Below are positions 11,570 to 24,811 of a DNA stretch of 64,000 bases, in pieces. The position numbers and the translations under genes were made by a program. The notes under the pieces are model-generated. The model was not told where the DNA came from, made no database searches, and saw nothing but the letters and a program-made list of their open reading frames with translations. Each line of letters starts with the position of its first letter. The first letter of the stretch is position 1. The stretch is from Paraspadella gotoi (taxonomy: Eukaryota > Chaetognatha), in contig CM119269.1 of assembly GCA_051294375.1 (NCBI GenBank), positions 2,410,699 to 2,474,698 of the forward strand, in the 5' to 3' direction.

Positions 11570-11654
11570 CTGCGGAAAAATTGTTAAAGTCGAGTTGAGT
11601 CGTTGGCGAGACGATTTCGTCGTCGTCGTCGTCGTCGTCGTCGATTCCACGCCA
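11570..11654 (-). pseudogene. inverted duplicate of the receptor poly-Asp exon
   Basis: Reverse complement of 26,679-26,767, flanked by the same acceptor (CCTCAG) and donor (GCAG then GTAA). It is 85 bp instead of 89 because of small deletions, so the trinucleotide run now reads as eight Thr followed by KSSRQRLNST instead of eight Asp. The exon phases needed by its neighbours no longer fit. Most likely a redundant assembly copy, not a second gene. Confidence 0.5.
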
Positions 11655-12329
11655 CTGAGGACGAAAGAGTATTTTCGGGAATTGTTATGCATAAATAAAT
11701 AGAGAAAGTAGCGGTGCCGAGAGGACATGCATATTTGATTCATGAATATCCAACCCTCCTTGTTCTTTTGATGCAAGGGGGGTTGGAGCCCGGAGAGAGA
11801 TCGGATTTCCGTATCGGGTTACAACCTACGACCGCTCTTTTTCCTCTTTCCTATTTTACCTTTCCTTTCTTTCTTACTTTTCAAGTATCTCCCATTAAAT
11901 CTCTTTTTCTTTCTCGCAAGAAAGTTGGAACCGAACTTGAAATCCTCGTCGTGGCGACGAAAAAAAGATATGTTCCACTCGTCTCGGCAGCGACCGACGA
12001 CCGACAGACCGACAGACCGCCTCTCAACACTGACAGACCGACTCAGGAACGAGCTATAAATACGACGACCTCTTCACTTTTTTTCCCCTCCTTCATTTTT
12101 TTTTTTTTCCTTTTTCCATTTCTATTACCTATTTTTCGTCCACTTATGACGTTTATTTTTTCTTTCTTAATTTTTTTTTTCTTAGTCTACAATAGATTCT
12201 TTTGTCAGTTTTCGTTCATTCTTCATTTTATTTTATGGATGGAAGAATTTCTTTTACTTGCACATTTTAGACCCATTCGAAATTTATTCTTTACCATGAG
12301 AATTGGTACAACCATATAAAAATTAGCCA

Positions 12330-12595
12330 TTAGTTTAATAAATAAACTATTTGCCCCTGACTTTGGACAGGCTTTGGTGGTTTAAGCATAATGAGATACA
12401 GATAATGAAATAGCAGTCCCCCGCATGACTTTCAATCAAGACTCTCTCACAGGCTCGTTTATTCACTCCGGAGTACTGGCTTCCCTAATCAGGAAGTGTA
12501 TAATATTTCAAGCATGTTTCATTTTTATGAAAAGACCAGTCCTTAAGTATTAATCGAGAATACGGCATATAATTTCCATCTGCATTTTTAATTAT
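12330..12595 (+). mobile_element. dispersed repeat 'GACAGGCTTTGGTGGTTTA', copy in block B
   Basis: Contains CCCTGACTTTGGACAGGC, GCTTTGGTGGTTTA, TAGCAGTCCCC, CTCGTTTATTCACTCC and GTACTGGCTTCCCT. The same motifs in the same order occur at 59,855-60,115, far outside the duplicated blocks, and inverted at 25,740-26,000. It is therefore a dispersed element. No coding frame is seen. Confidence 0.6.
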
Positions 12596-12870
12596 CCAAT
12601 TTTTCATCTCATTTTAAATCTCCCAATTTTCATCTCATTTTTAATCATCTCCAACTTTCATCTTCATTTAAATCATCCCAATTTTCATCTTCATTTAAAT
12701 CATCCAATTTCGTCTTCATTTTAAATCATCCCAATTTTCATCTTCATTTTTAATCATCCCAATTTTCATTCTCATTTTAAATCATCCAAATTTTCATCTT
12801 CATTTTAAATCATCCCAATTTTCATCTTCATTTAAATCATCACCAATTTTCATCTTTCTTTTAAATAATT
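12596..12870. repeat. 28-bp minisatellite, inverted copy
   Basis: Reverse-complement counterpart of 25,419-25,735, with a unit containing CATTTTAAATCATCCCAATT. The units here have irregular lengths because of small indels. Confidence 0.85.
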
Positions 12871-13138
12871 CCCAATTTCAATTCTCTCTTCCTTCTCTGT
12901 ATCAATTCTCCGAATTCACGCACACTTGTCTCTTCAGCACGACCTCTCCTTTTCCTCTTCACTTCCTTTGATCCTTGATCCATGAATGTGTCTTAAAAAC
13001 ATTAAACGATTAACAGAATATAAATCCCGGTTGTTTTTTTTTTCGCCGCGATCCCGACTCCCCTCCCCACCAGCCCTCTCACTCACCCGGCCCCACTCCC
13101 CAGTCCCAGTCCCCAACCCGTTCCCTTCCCTTCCTTAC

Positions 13139-13459
13139 ATCGACGCGTTTTCCACGAAAATCCATTCCGTCGATTTATTCGTTGGCCATCTCCGTTGCCA
13201 TCGTCGTTGCCATCGTCGTCGATGTTTGGAGGCTGAGCTTCTGCCATTGACAAGGGTTTCGTACTCGACCATCCTTCAGTCGTTCGTCGTCCGTCGCTCT
13301 TAGTCGTCGAAGACCCCCGTCGCCGGCGAGGTCGACGAACGCTGTCGTTTTCGCGGCGCCGGATGTCGAAGTTGTCCTCGCCACTCCCGATTAGTCGGGC
13401 GACGTCTCGCTTCCGTGCGACGATGACGTACGACGACGACGACGACTTCGTCTCCCCTT
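13139..13459 (-). pseudogene. inverted duplicate of the GTC/GAC-rich candidate exon
   Basis: Reverse complement of 24,812-25,124 with the same flanking acceptor (CGATACAG) and donor (GTCGAT then GTAAGG). Several single-base indels shift the frame repeatedly (321 bp against 313 bp). A redundant assembly copy. Confidence 0.5.
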
Positions 13460-14284
13460 CTGTATCGAAACAAGACTAAACCGTCGCCGAAACTCTTGAC
13501 CGTAAAAAAATCGAACTTCTGAGAAAGAAAGAATTCCCTTGTTGACGCGGAAGCTTTCTCTTAACAGTTAACCACTGTGTCGTCAACTGGATCAGAGGGC
13601 ACTGTGCACAGTGTGCAGTGTCTCGTCGAACCGTGAGATAGTCTTTTCACGCTGATTATTAGAATTATTTAAAATTTAAATTATATTCTAATGTTTAACA
13701 ATGAATTTTTTCGAAACCCGAGCAATGCCGCAAATATATTGAGGCCGGTTTTGCGAGTTATTTAAATTTATTTAAATAGTTTCCATGTCAGTATGAAATT
13801 CTGCGTAAGACTGTTGATATAAATAAAATCTTTTCGCGCGGGGGCTGTGCAAAGTTGTGAGTCATTCAAAGAGCTCCTATGGTTAGCTCCTTTCTACAAC
13901 GCCAACGATTTCAAAGTTAACTCTATTGGCAATCGAGCAAGATTTCAAGAAATCGTTTCAAAGCTGTTGGACAAATAGGTATTGCAAACACATCAGTAAA
14001 TGAAAAAAAAGAAGAAAAAGAATGCGAAGGAAAGAAAGAAAAAGTGGTTTAACGAGGCAGAGGGAGGACATCTCGGTGAGGGAAAGAGAAAGAAGGGCAG
14101 TACGGGGGGAGGAAATAAAGGAGCAAGGGATAAAAGGAGGAAAGGTCTGGAAAATAAATGAAAAAGAAAAAATGAAATAAGACGATGTTTCATTCCAATA
14201 AGTCATTTGAGGATATATGTTTTAAGAAATACATTAAAAGTTTTGTATCTTTGTTTTAATATCCTTCTTCATTTTTTCGTTATA

Positions 14285-14450
14285 GAAAGAAAAAAGAAAT
14301 AAATAAATAAATAAATGAAAAGAATAAATAAATAAATAATAAATAATATAAATAAATAAATAAATAAATAAATAATAAATAATAAATATAAATAAATATA
14401 AATAAATAAATAATAAATAAAAAAAAAAATAATAAAGAAAGAAAGAAAGC
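14285..14450. repeat. (TAAA)n microsatellite
   Basis: AAAT/TAAA repeats with interruptions; the inverted counterpart of the (TTTA)n tract at 23,880-24,013. Confidence 0.95.
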
Positions 14451-14765
14451 GTTAGACTAAGAGAGAGTATGGAGCCAATATATTCTTTTCTTCCCTATTC
14501 CTTCTTTGCTTCTTTGCCCAATCGTGTCCGATTTCACTTGCAAATCAAGTCGAAGCGTTTCTCTCTCTCTCTCTTTCTTTTTTTTTTTTTTACGGATTCA
14601 CAAAAGAAGAAAATTTTTTTTTCCTTTCCATTCACGTTTTATCTGTCCCGGCGCAGTCGAGCATTGTACGAGCGTAACAGGTACCGAGCGAGAGAGAGAG
14701 AGAGAGAGAGCCGCAGAGAGAGACGAGAGAGAGAGATGACGAGACAGGAGAGGAGAGAGAGAGAG

Positions 14766-14930
14766 AGAGAGAGATGTATTAGATTGTATTTGATTTATTA
14801 TGCTCAAAATGTGAAAATTTAACACAGTAACAATGCAATGTTAATGAGCTGTACATATATATGTATGTTACACATTTTAAAGATAGCATATATATATACA
14901 TAATTTATCAAATTTCTAGTGTTTACACAT
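14766..14930 (-). mobile_element. LINE-like 3' tail, block B
   Basis: Inverted copy of the AATC-ending tail at 23,425-23,560, but with only a single AATC-type unit left (TATTTGATTTATTATGCTC on the plus strand). Confidence 0.4.
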
Positions 14931-15004
14931 AGATCCGTTCCTTTGTTTTACGTTCCACCACTCTCTATAGAGGAGAGAGAGAGAGAGAGAGAGAAGAGAG
15001 AAGA

Positions 15005-15037
<33 letters not shown>

Positions 15038-18000
15038 GATAGAGAGAGAAGAGATAATATTGATTACAATGAACAGCGCTGCCGCCTTCCCTTAATCGGC
15101 GCGATGTATAAATGAATAGAATGTTAAAACAAAATGGGAGATGAAGATCGAAATCATTTCCTTTCGCAACTGAACTTTTTTTCATTTTGACATCCGGACG
15201 TTCTGTAAACAACCTTGGCTTTTTTTTTAGCTGTGATCATTTGCTGTCCGCTCGAAAATCATAAAGAAACTTTTTTTTTACTTTTTTTCCCCATCTTTTA
15301 GTGCTATTAGTGACATTAGTCTTGCTCATATCATTTATTGTTTAAATGTCATATTGTAAAACCAAATCCATATAGTCGATTCCCGAACCTTTTTATCATA
15401 AATATTTATATTTTTGAGAGAGAGAATGACTGGAATAATGTAAATCTTAAGTTACGTTTAAATTTGGCCCATGGGTTTAGAAGAAATCGACTCCAAAAAC
15501 AACCAAAAATCCTCTCCCTTTTTTCAATCATTTCTCGCTTTTAAGATTTCGCCGATTCTGACTTCCTCTTACGAACTTATAATTCCGTAGTCAATTTTTT
15601 TTTTCTTTAAACGAGCGAAGGGAATCCAACTTCTGTTATTTATGATTTCTGGGTAAAAATATATAAATTACATTAAACATTGGATTATATGAAAGTGTAA
15701 TATCTTTATGAAGCCTGTGAGAGTTAAATAATTAAAAAAATCGCTTATTTTATTATTGAAAAATAACATCAAAGTGAAGAAGTTGAATGTCTTCCAGCTC
15801 CTTTCAGTAAACATCCCTGTTTCTCTTCATAGTAGATAATGTTTTACCTTTTTGCTGGTGGAAAAGAAGGATAAATACTTAGGACTTGTGATCGGGTCAA
15901 TAATTATTTTGTAGAATTTTGTAAGCATGCTTGTAAATCAGACAAGCAAATATTTAAGTGACAAAAATTCACATTTTCTTTATCAAAAAACTTTAAAGTT
16001 TTACTATGATGACAATTTAGCCTTTTTTCTTTCAGAATCATTAAAAATAATTTAATTTTCATTCTATTCTTATGCGTGTCATTAGTTTTAAAATTCATTA
16101 TAATTGGTTGACTTAGTTTGACACTTACCCTGTAAGGAGGTTTCAGTATAAGTAATTCTAAATTGTATCTTGTAAGTGCCCTATGATTATGGCTTATTTT
16201 GGTACTATTGCATCCCTTTACTTTCTTTCCTTCAAAAGATATTAGGAAAAATCAGTTTTTTTCTCAACCTTCCTTTAATTTCTTTTTAAATAAAAATTTC
16301 GCGATTCAAACCAGACTATTTCATTTAAACCTGATCATTTTATGTCAAAATCATTATAAAATGAAAAAAGAAACAATAGGACAAGCTATTCAGACACAAA
16401 GCTATGGAATCGCGAAACTTCGAAGTCTCCTCATGTAACAGAACATATAGCAATCCCGTTTGCAATTTCAGTTTGTAAACTTTCCCTTTCATTTCTATAG
16501 TAAAAAAGAGGTTTTGAAAATTCTCTGACTATGAGGAGTGCATTTCCCGGCTTGTTGATATCAAATCCTTCATCAAATGTGAAAAAACGAATAGGACAAG
16601 CTCTTCAGATGTAACGCTATCGGAATCCTGCGTTTTTTACAACTGATTTCTACCCGGATTTTGGCAATCGCGTTTTGCAATTTGGTAGTCAGATTTTGAA
16701 CGGAAATCTCTATAAGAAAAATGTTGAATCTTTTGTTAAATCGAGATTCTCGTCTACATATTGTTTCAAATCGTTTAATCTCTCTTATTGTCTTAATTGT
16801 CAAATTGTCTCTTTTATTTCAGAAAAAAAAAAATCTTTAAACTTCGTTTAAACTCTGTTTAGAGCTTTCACTTTTATATTTAATGTTTTAATCCTTTTTC
16901 GTTCATCGCCACCTTTGCTTTTCTCGACTTTTTAATCAAATTGTTCTATTTTTTCTTAAGTTTTAATCTTCTTATTTTAATCTTTTTTTATTTTTTTGGT
17001 TTTCGCTTTCCTCATTTTTTAAACATTGGATCCAGTTCTCCTCAGCTTTTTAATCTCGGCTCCTTTACTCTCTTCCCTTCTAAAAAGAAAAAAACGGGCG
17101 CCTCGCATTCATTTGTAAATCGACTCAATCGGACGGCGACAACGGCGCGGTCGCGTCGCCATAGTGACCGCTCCAGCGCCACGCTGCCCCGGCTGACCCT
17201 CGCCGTTGCGACGCCGCAATCAGCAATCTGCAATCAGCAATCAGCAATAAAAATGGCAAAAAATACAAAATAAGAAAAATAATATTACATAAATTGAAAG
17301 AAGATAAAAAATATATTGATATAAAGAAGGAAAAACAAGATGAACAACAAACAAACTTCAATGAAAAAGAGAGAAAGTCAATTTTCAATCTTCTCTCTCT
17401 ATCTCTCTTCTATCTCTTTCTATCTCTTCTATCTCTCTTCCATCTCTTCGCCTCTACTTCGTTTGAACAAAAGTGTCAGAAGACAAGAGAAACGACACTT
17501 GCCCCAAACCTCTCGCCAACCTGCATCTAATTCTAACCCCTCCAAGGGTCCAACTTCTCCTCGGCCCCCTTCAGACCATCTTCAACCCACCTTCCTCTCG
17601 ATTCCCCAAAGTCGTCGTTGGGTTCGTTCAGGAGGTCGAGTTTGTCCAGCACGTGCGAAGGACAACCGGTTCCTGCGTCCGTCTCTTGACGTGCTGACTC
17701 GGACTCGAGAGTTCGCGGAAACTAAGGCGTCCCTAGGTCGTCCCATTTCGGACTGGATTGAATGGCACACTGCGTATTTAATCAACGCCAGGATGGCTTT
17801 TGAAGAGAAAATACATTAAATAAAATCCCCTATTCGTGGTTCCACATGGTAGTGACTAATGAAGCGACGCCCCGACAATTGTCGACGCCGCTAGCAAGAA
17901 ACGACGGTGATAAAAACAAACGAATACGTCGAATACGGACGAAATAAAAGATCAGAAAATATATATTATATCTATACTAAACTTTTATAGGAAGGAATCT

Positions 18001-18279
18001 TTTTTTTTTTCAGTGGTCGCACGAAAATTCAAATAAATTTAAAAGCACTTGTTCTTAAAAACATTTTCTAATATAAAACATTTATCGCTCTCCATTTTAA
18101 ATTCCGATTTCAGAATTCACACGTTTCATGGTAGCCACTGTTATGTTGCCGTTTGATTGATGATGCAATGAGAACACGAAAAAGTTCGATTCGAAAAGAC
18201 GAAAAGAGGAGAATCGTAAAAAAAGAAATAAATAGAAAAATAGAAAAAGATGGGAAAGAAAGATTTACTGTAGTAAAAA

Positions 18280-18426
18280 GAAGCTATTATGTCCTTTGTG
18301 GCAAAGACTAATAACAAATGGACACGACCAAACATTCATGAGTCTTTTCCTCGTTGCCTGGTCGGAGGCAGATCTCCAGTAGAGGGTGGTTGGGGCCTGG
18401 ATATTGTCTACCACCCTCCGATGGGC
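18280..18426 (-). mobile_element. dispersed element, copy in block B (cut by gap)
   Basis: Reverse complement of 19,845-19,995; it ends at the N gap within the GGAGGGTGGG motif. The adjoining CT tract seen in block C is missing, so the contig ends next to a microsatellite. Confidence 0.6.
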
Positions 18427-18451
18427 NNNNNNNNNNNNNNNNNNNNNNNNN
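18427..18451. other. 25-N assembly gap
   Basis: Fixed-size gap between inverted block B and direct block C. Both flanking contig ends abut GA/CT microsatellites in the other copies. Confidence 0.95.
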
Positions 18452-18596
18452 TTTTGACGGGGATGATAGACAAACATGTGCTATTTTGTCTGCGACAGAC
18501 GAATAGACTGACATAAAGGAACGAGTCGGGGATTTGAACAAAACCAAAGAACCTCTGGGTTGGAGGAGGCGATGAGGAGAAAGGCCCAGATAGAAT

Positions 18597-18671
18597 TGAG
18601 AAAGAAAGAAAGAAAAGAAAAGAAAGAAAGAAAGAAAGAAAGACAAGAAAGGAGAAGAAGGAAAGAAAGGA

Positions 18672-18703
<32 letters not shown>

Positions 18704-18986
18704 AGAGAATAAAAAGAGGAAAAGGAAATCCGTGGAGGTAGGAGGGCAAAGAGGAGAAAAAGGAATAGGGAGAGAACTAGAAAAGAAGGTAGAAAGAAGG
18801 AGACGAGGTGAGAGAACAAAAATGAGAGAAGGAGAACGAGATGCAAAATGCTTTGTTCTTCACGCCAGGGATTTCCATCACCTGTCGAAGAAGGAGGACC
18901 TTTCACCTTTTTTAATCCGTTAGTAAATTTCCTTCTCAGCTTGTTGCCCCGTTTTGTCTCTCTCCTCTCTCTCTCTCTTCTTCTCT

Positions 18987-19034
<48 letters not shown>

Positions 19035-19289
19035 CGTATCGGAGAATGATCACTCCATGTCTACACATCGGTCATTTTCACGCCCACAATTCCTTATTCT
19101 TCATCTTCTTTTATTCTTCATCTTCCTCTTATTCTCATCTCTCTTAACCCTTCTATTTCTACGTTCCGATCTCCGTCCCCTTCTCCCACGGTCTTGGCAA
19201 ACCACCCAGTGAAGCAATCAACACGTATGGCCCGTTATCGTAGGCAATCCAACGGAGTGATCCAACCCACGCGCCTTTCGAATCATTTT

Positions 19290-19339
<50 letters not shown>

Positions 19340-19380
19340 TTCTCTCTCTCTCTCCTCTCTCTCTCTCCTCTCTCTCTCTT
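18597..19380. repeat. (AAAG)n and two (CT)n microsatellites, block C
   Basis: AAAG repeats at 18,597-18,705 and CT tracts at 18,957-19,033 and 19,291-19,380, separated by the same unique segments as in block A. Confidence 0.95.
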
Positions 19381-19755
19381 CTTTCTCTTGTAAAGAGAAA
19401 AGAAATTGGAGATGTTATTGTTTTAAATTATATTTTTGTTTTCATTCATTTATTTATGTAAAAACTATATTTCAAGTAACTGATTAAGCACGATGCAAAT
19501 GTAAATGTTGGATTTATTTACCTTCGTCCCTTTAATAAAGGCTTAATAAAGCCGTTATGACGAAGAGAGTCTATTCTAACCACAGCAACATTAAATTTTC
19601 GAAGTTGCGTTAATTTCACAACCACAACTAATCGAATGGCGACGTTTATCCAAAGAGAGAGGCAGCACCTCCCACGTCACTCAGACTCAGGATCCCATTT
19701 CGTCAAACTGACCAAATTTTATTGCCACTCTAACGCCGGCTCGGCCCAATCATTT

Positions 19756-19791
<36 letters not shown>

Positions 19792-19799
19792 CTCGCTCT

Positions 19800-19839
<40 letters not shown>

Positions 19840-19842
<3 letters not shown>

Positions 19843-19995
19843 AGACGGGAAATGGCTCCCACGCCCAAGGCCCATGGAGGGTGGGAGACAATATCCAGGC
19901 CCCAACCACCCTCTACTGGAGATCTGCCTCCGACCAGGCAACGAGGAAAGAGACTCATGAATGTTTGGTCGTGTCCATTTGTTATTAGTCTTTGC
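19840..19995 (+). mobile_element. dispersed element, copy in block C
   Basis: The cleanest copy. After a CT tract (19,758-19,840) come GGAGACGGGAAATGGCTCCC, AAGGCCCATGGAGGGTGGG, AGACAATATCCAGGCCCC, TCTACTGGAGATCTGCC and ACTCATGAATGTTTGG. Class unknown. Confidence 0.6.
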
Positions 19996-21084
19996 CACAA
20001 AGGACATAATAGCTTCTTTTTACTACAGTAAATCTTTCTTTCCCATCTTTTTCTATTTTTCTATTTTATTTCTTTTTTTACGATTCTCCTCTTTTCGTCT
20101 TTTCGAATCGAACTTTTTCGTGTTCTCATTGCATCATCAATCAAACGGCAACATAACCAGTGGCTACCATGAAACGTGTGAATTCTGAAATCGGAATTTA
20201 AAATGGAGAGCGATAAATGTTTTATTATTGAAATGTTTTTAAGACAAGTGCTTTAAATTTATTTGAATTTTCGTGCGACCACTTGAAAAAAAAAAAGATT
20301 CCTTCCTATAAAAGTTTAGTATAATATTATACTATTTTCTTGATCTTTTATTTCGTCCGTATTCGACGTATTCGTTTGTTTTTATCACCGTCGTTTCCTT
20401 TGCTAGCGGCGTCGACAATTGTCGGTGGGCGTCGCTTCATTAGTCACTACCATGTGGAACACCGAATACGGGATTTTATTTAATGTATTTTCTCTTCAAA
20501 AGCCATCCTGGCGTTGATTAAATACGCAGTGTGCCATTCAATCCAGTCCGAAATGGGGACGACCTAGGGACGCCTTAGTTTCCGCGAACTCTCGAGTCCG
20601 AGTCAGCACGTCCAAGAGACGGACGCAGGAACCGGTGTCCTTCGCACGTGCTTGGACAACTCGACCTCCTGAACGAACCCAACGACGCATTTGGGGAATC
20701 GAGAGGGAAGGTGGGTTGAAGATGGTCTGAAGGGGGCCGAGGAGAAGTTGGACCCTTGGAGGGGTTAGAATTAGATGCAGGTTGGCGAGAGGTTTGGGGC
20801 AAGTGTCGTTTCTCTTGTCTTCTGACACTTTTTGTTCAAACGAAGTAGAGGCGAAGAGATGGAAGAGAGATAGAAGAGATAGAAGAGATAGAAGAGAGAT
20901 AGAAGAGAGAAGATTGAAAATTGACTTTCTCTTTCTTTTTCATTGAAGTTTGTTTGTTGTTCATCTTGTTTTTCCTTCTTTATATCAATATATTTTTTAT
21001 CTTCTTTCAATTTATGTAATATTATTTTTCTTATTTTGTATTTTTTGCCATTTTTTATTGCTGATTGCTGATTGCAGATTGCTG

Positions 21085-21210
21085 ATTGCGGCGTCGCAAC
21101 GGCGAGGGTCAGCCGGGGCAGCAGTGGCGCTGGAGCGGTCACTATGGCGACGCGACCGCGCCGTGTCGCCGTCCGATTGAGTCGATTTACAAATGAATGC
21201 GAGGCGCCCG
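21085..21210 (+). promoter_or_regulatory. short CpG-dense patch, candidate promoter or 5' exon
   Basis: A GC-rich, CpG-dense patch of about 125 bp lies in AT-rich surroundings and is retained in A (8,905-9,015) and inverted in B (17,095-17,225). It includes an ATG (21,144) opening a short frame, MATRPRRVAVRLSRFTNE, that soon runs into a poly-T stretch. It is preceded by tandem TTGCTGA/TTGCAGA units. It lies about 3.6 kb upstream of the first candidate receptor exon, so a promoter role is possible but unproved. Confidence 0.22.
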
Positions 21211-23244
21211 TTTTTTTTCTTTTTGAGAAGGGAAGAGGATAAAGGAGCCGAGATTAAAAAGCTGAGGAGAACTGGATCCAATGTTTAAAAAATGAGGAAA
21301 GCGAAAACCAAAAAAATAAAAAAAGATTAAAATAAGAAGATTAAAACTTAAGAAAAAAAGTAGAAACATTTGATTAAAAAGTCGAGAAAAGCAAAGGTGG
21401 CGATGAACGAAAAAGGATTAAAACATTAAATATAAAAAGTGAAAGCTCTAAACAGAGTTTAAACGAAGTTTAAAAGATTTTTTTTTTCTGAAATAAAAGA
21501 GACAATTTGACAGAATAGACAATAAGGAGATTAAATACGATTTGAAACAATACTGGTAGACGAGAAAACTCGATTTAAAAAAGATTCAACATTTTTCTTA
21601 TAGAGATTTCCGTTCAAAATCTGACTACCAAATTGCAAAACGCGATTGCCAAATCTCCGGGTAGAAATCAGTTGTAAAAAACGCAGGATTCCGATAGCGG
21701 TTACATCTTGAAAGCGTTGTCCTATTCGTTTTTTTCACATTTGATGAAGGATTTGATATCAACAAGCCAGGGAAATGCACTCCTCATAGTCAGAGAATAT
21801 TTACAAACCTCTATTTTACTATAAGAATGAAAGGGAAAGTTTACAACTGAAAATTGCAAACGGGATCTGCTATATTGTTCTGTTACATGAGGAGGACTTC
21901 GAATTTCGCGATTCCGATAGCTTTGTGTCTGAATAGCTTGTCCTATTCTTTCTTTTTCCATTTTATAATTGATTTTGACATAAAATGATCAGGTTTAAAT
22001 GAAATAGTCCTGGTTGAATCGCGAAATTTTTATTTAAAAGAGATTAAAAAGGAAGGTTGAGAAAAAAACTGATTTTTCCTAATATCTTTTGAAGGAATAA
22101 AGATAAAGGGATGGCAATAGTACCAAAATGAAGCCATAATCATAGGGCACATTACAAGATCAATTTAGAATTACTTATACTGAAACCTCCTTACAGGGTA
22201 AGTGTCAAACTAAGTCAAAATTGATAATGAATTTAAAACTAATGACACCCATAAGAATAAATGAAAATTAAATTATTTTTAATGATTCTGAAGAGAAAAG
22301 GCTAAATTGTCACATAGTAAAACTTTAAAGTTTTTGATAAAGAAAATGTGAATTTTTGTCACTTAAATATTGCTTGTCTGATTTACAAGCATAGCTTACA
22401 AAATTCTAGACAAAAAATTATTTACCCGATCACAAGGGGCCAGCTAAGTAATTATCTTCTTTACCAGCAAAAGTAAAACATTATCTTATTGAAGGAACAG
22501 GGATGTTTACTGAAAGGAGCTGGAAGACATTCAACTTCTTCACTTTGATGTTATTTTTCAATAATAATATAGCGATTTTTTTAATTATTTAACTCTCACG
22601 GGCTTCATAAAGATATTACATTTCATAATATCCCAATGTTAATGATTTATATATTTTTACCAGAAATCATAAAAAACAGAAGTTGTGGATCCTCCTTCGC
22701 TCGTTTAAGAAAAAAAAATTGACTAGCGGAATTATAAGTTGTAAGAGGAAGTCAGAATCGGCGAGAATCTTAAAAGCGAGAATGTTGAAAAAAGGGAGAG
22801 GAATTTTGGTTGTTTTTGGTCGATTTCTTCTAAACCCATGGGCCAATTTAAACGTAACTTAAGATTTACATTATTCCAGTCATTCTCTCCTCTTCCAAAA
22901 ATATAAAAATATTATGAAAAAAGGTTCGGGATCGACTATAGGAATTTGGTTTTACAATATGACATTTAAACAATAAATGAGTATTGAGCAAGACTAATTG
23001 CACTAATGGCACTAAAAGATGGGGAAAAAAAAGTAAAAAAAATTTTTTATGATTTTCGACGGGACAGCAAATGATCCAACAGCTAAAAAAAGGCCAAGGT
23101 TGTTACAGAACTCGGATGTCAAGATTGAAAAAGTTCAGTTGCGAAAGGAAATGATTTCATCTCATCTCCCATTTTTTTTAACATTCTATTCATTTATATC
23201 GCGCCGATTAAGGGAAGGGCGGCAAGGTCGTTCATATGTATCAA

Positions 23245-23370
<126 letters not shown>

Positions 23371-23424
23371 AGAGAGTGTGGAACGTTAAAAAAGGAACGG
23401 GATCTATGTGTAAACACTGAAATT

Positions 23425-23560
23425 GTAAATTATGTATATATATATGCTATCTTTAAAATGTGTACATACATATATATGTACAGCTCATAACAATTGCATT
23501 GTTACTGTGTTAAATTTTCACATTTTGAGCATAATAAATCAAATCAAATCAAATCAATCT
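23425..23560 (+). mobile_element. LINE-like 3' tail, block C
   Basis: AT-rich tail with GTGTACATACATATATATG and CATTTTGAGCATAATAAATC, ending in tandem AAATC units and directly followed by a CT microsatellite (23,568-23,634). The ending style fits CR1/L2-type non-LTR elements. Confidence 0.45.
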
Positions 23561-23566
23561 GTCTCT

Positions 23567-23637
<71 letters not shown>

Positions 23638-23879
23638 CGGTCCCGTTACGCTCGTACAATGTCTCGACTGCGCGGGACAGATAAACGTGAATGAAGGAGA
23701 AAAAAAACTTTTCTTCTTTGTGAATCCGTTAAAAAAAAAAAAGAAAGAGAGAGAGAGAGAAACGCTTCGACTTGATTTGCAAGTGAAATCCGGACAGATT
23801 GGTGCAAAGAAGCAAAGAAGGAATAGGGAAGAAAGAATATATTTGGCTCCATACTCTCTCTTAGTCTTACGCTTTCTTT

Positions 23880-23901
23880 CTTTCTTTATTTTTTTTTATT
23901 T

Positions 23902-24000
<99 letters not shown>

Positions 24001-24013
24001 TATTTATTTATTT
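23880..24013. repeat. (TTTA)n microsatellite
   Basis: About 28 TTTA units, bounded by CTTT repeats. Confidence 0.95.
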
Positions 24014-24811
24014 CTTTTTTTCTTTCTATAACGTAAAAAATGAAAGGATATTAAAACAAAGATACAAAACTTATGTATTTAAACATATATCCTCAAATGA
24101 CTTATTGGAATGAAACATCGTCTTATTTCATTTTCTTTTTCATTTATTTTCCAGACCTTTCCTCCTTTTATCCCCTTGCTCCTTTATTTCTCCCCCCGTC
24201 TGCCCTTCTTTCTCTTTCCCTCACCGAGATGTCCTCTCTGCCTCGTTAACCATTTTTCTTTCTTTTCCTTCGCAATTCTTTTTCTTCTTTTTTTTCATTT
24301 ACTGATGTGTTTGCATACCTATTGTCCAACAGCTTTGATACGATTTCTTGAATCTTGCTCGATGCCAATGAGTTAACTTTGAAAATCGTTGGCGTTGTTA
24401 GAAGGAGCTAACATGGAGCTCTTGAATGACTACAACTTTGCACAGCCCCGCGCGAAAGATTTTATTTATATCAAAGTCTTACAGAACTTTCATACTGACA
24501 TGGAGAACTATTTAAATAAATTTAAATAACTCGCAAAACCGGCTCAATATATTGGGCATTGCTCCGGGTTTCGAAAAAAATTCAATTGTTAAAATTTAGA
24601 ATAATTTAAATTTAAATAATTCTAATATCAGCTGAAAAGACTATCTCACGGGTTCGACAGACACTGCACACTGTGCACAGTGCCTCTGATCCAGTTGACA
24701 CACAGTGGTTACTGGTTAAGAGAAAGCTCCGCGTCACAGGAAATTCTTTCTTTCTCGAATTCGATTTTTTCGGTCAGAGTTTCGGCGACGGTTGATCTTT
24801 TTTCGATACAG

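Larger units (their letters stand above)
11411..18426 (-). repeat. duplicated block B (inverted copy of ~19,850-26,930)
   Basis: Reading the minus strand from 18,426 to 11,411 reproduces block C: dispersed element (19,850), GC-rich patch (21,085), LINE-like tail, TTTA microsatellite, GTC-rich segment, 28-bp minisatellite, dispersed repeat and poly-GAC segment. It also lies inverted relative to block A (7,430-11,410 against about 14,700-18,426), so contig 3,404-18,426 folds back on itself. Small indels are frequent in both directions. Confidence 0.88.
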
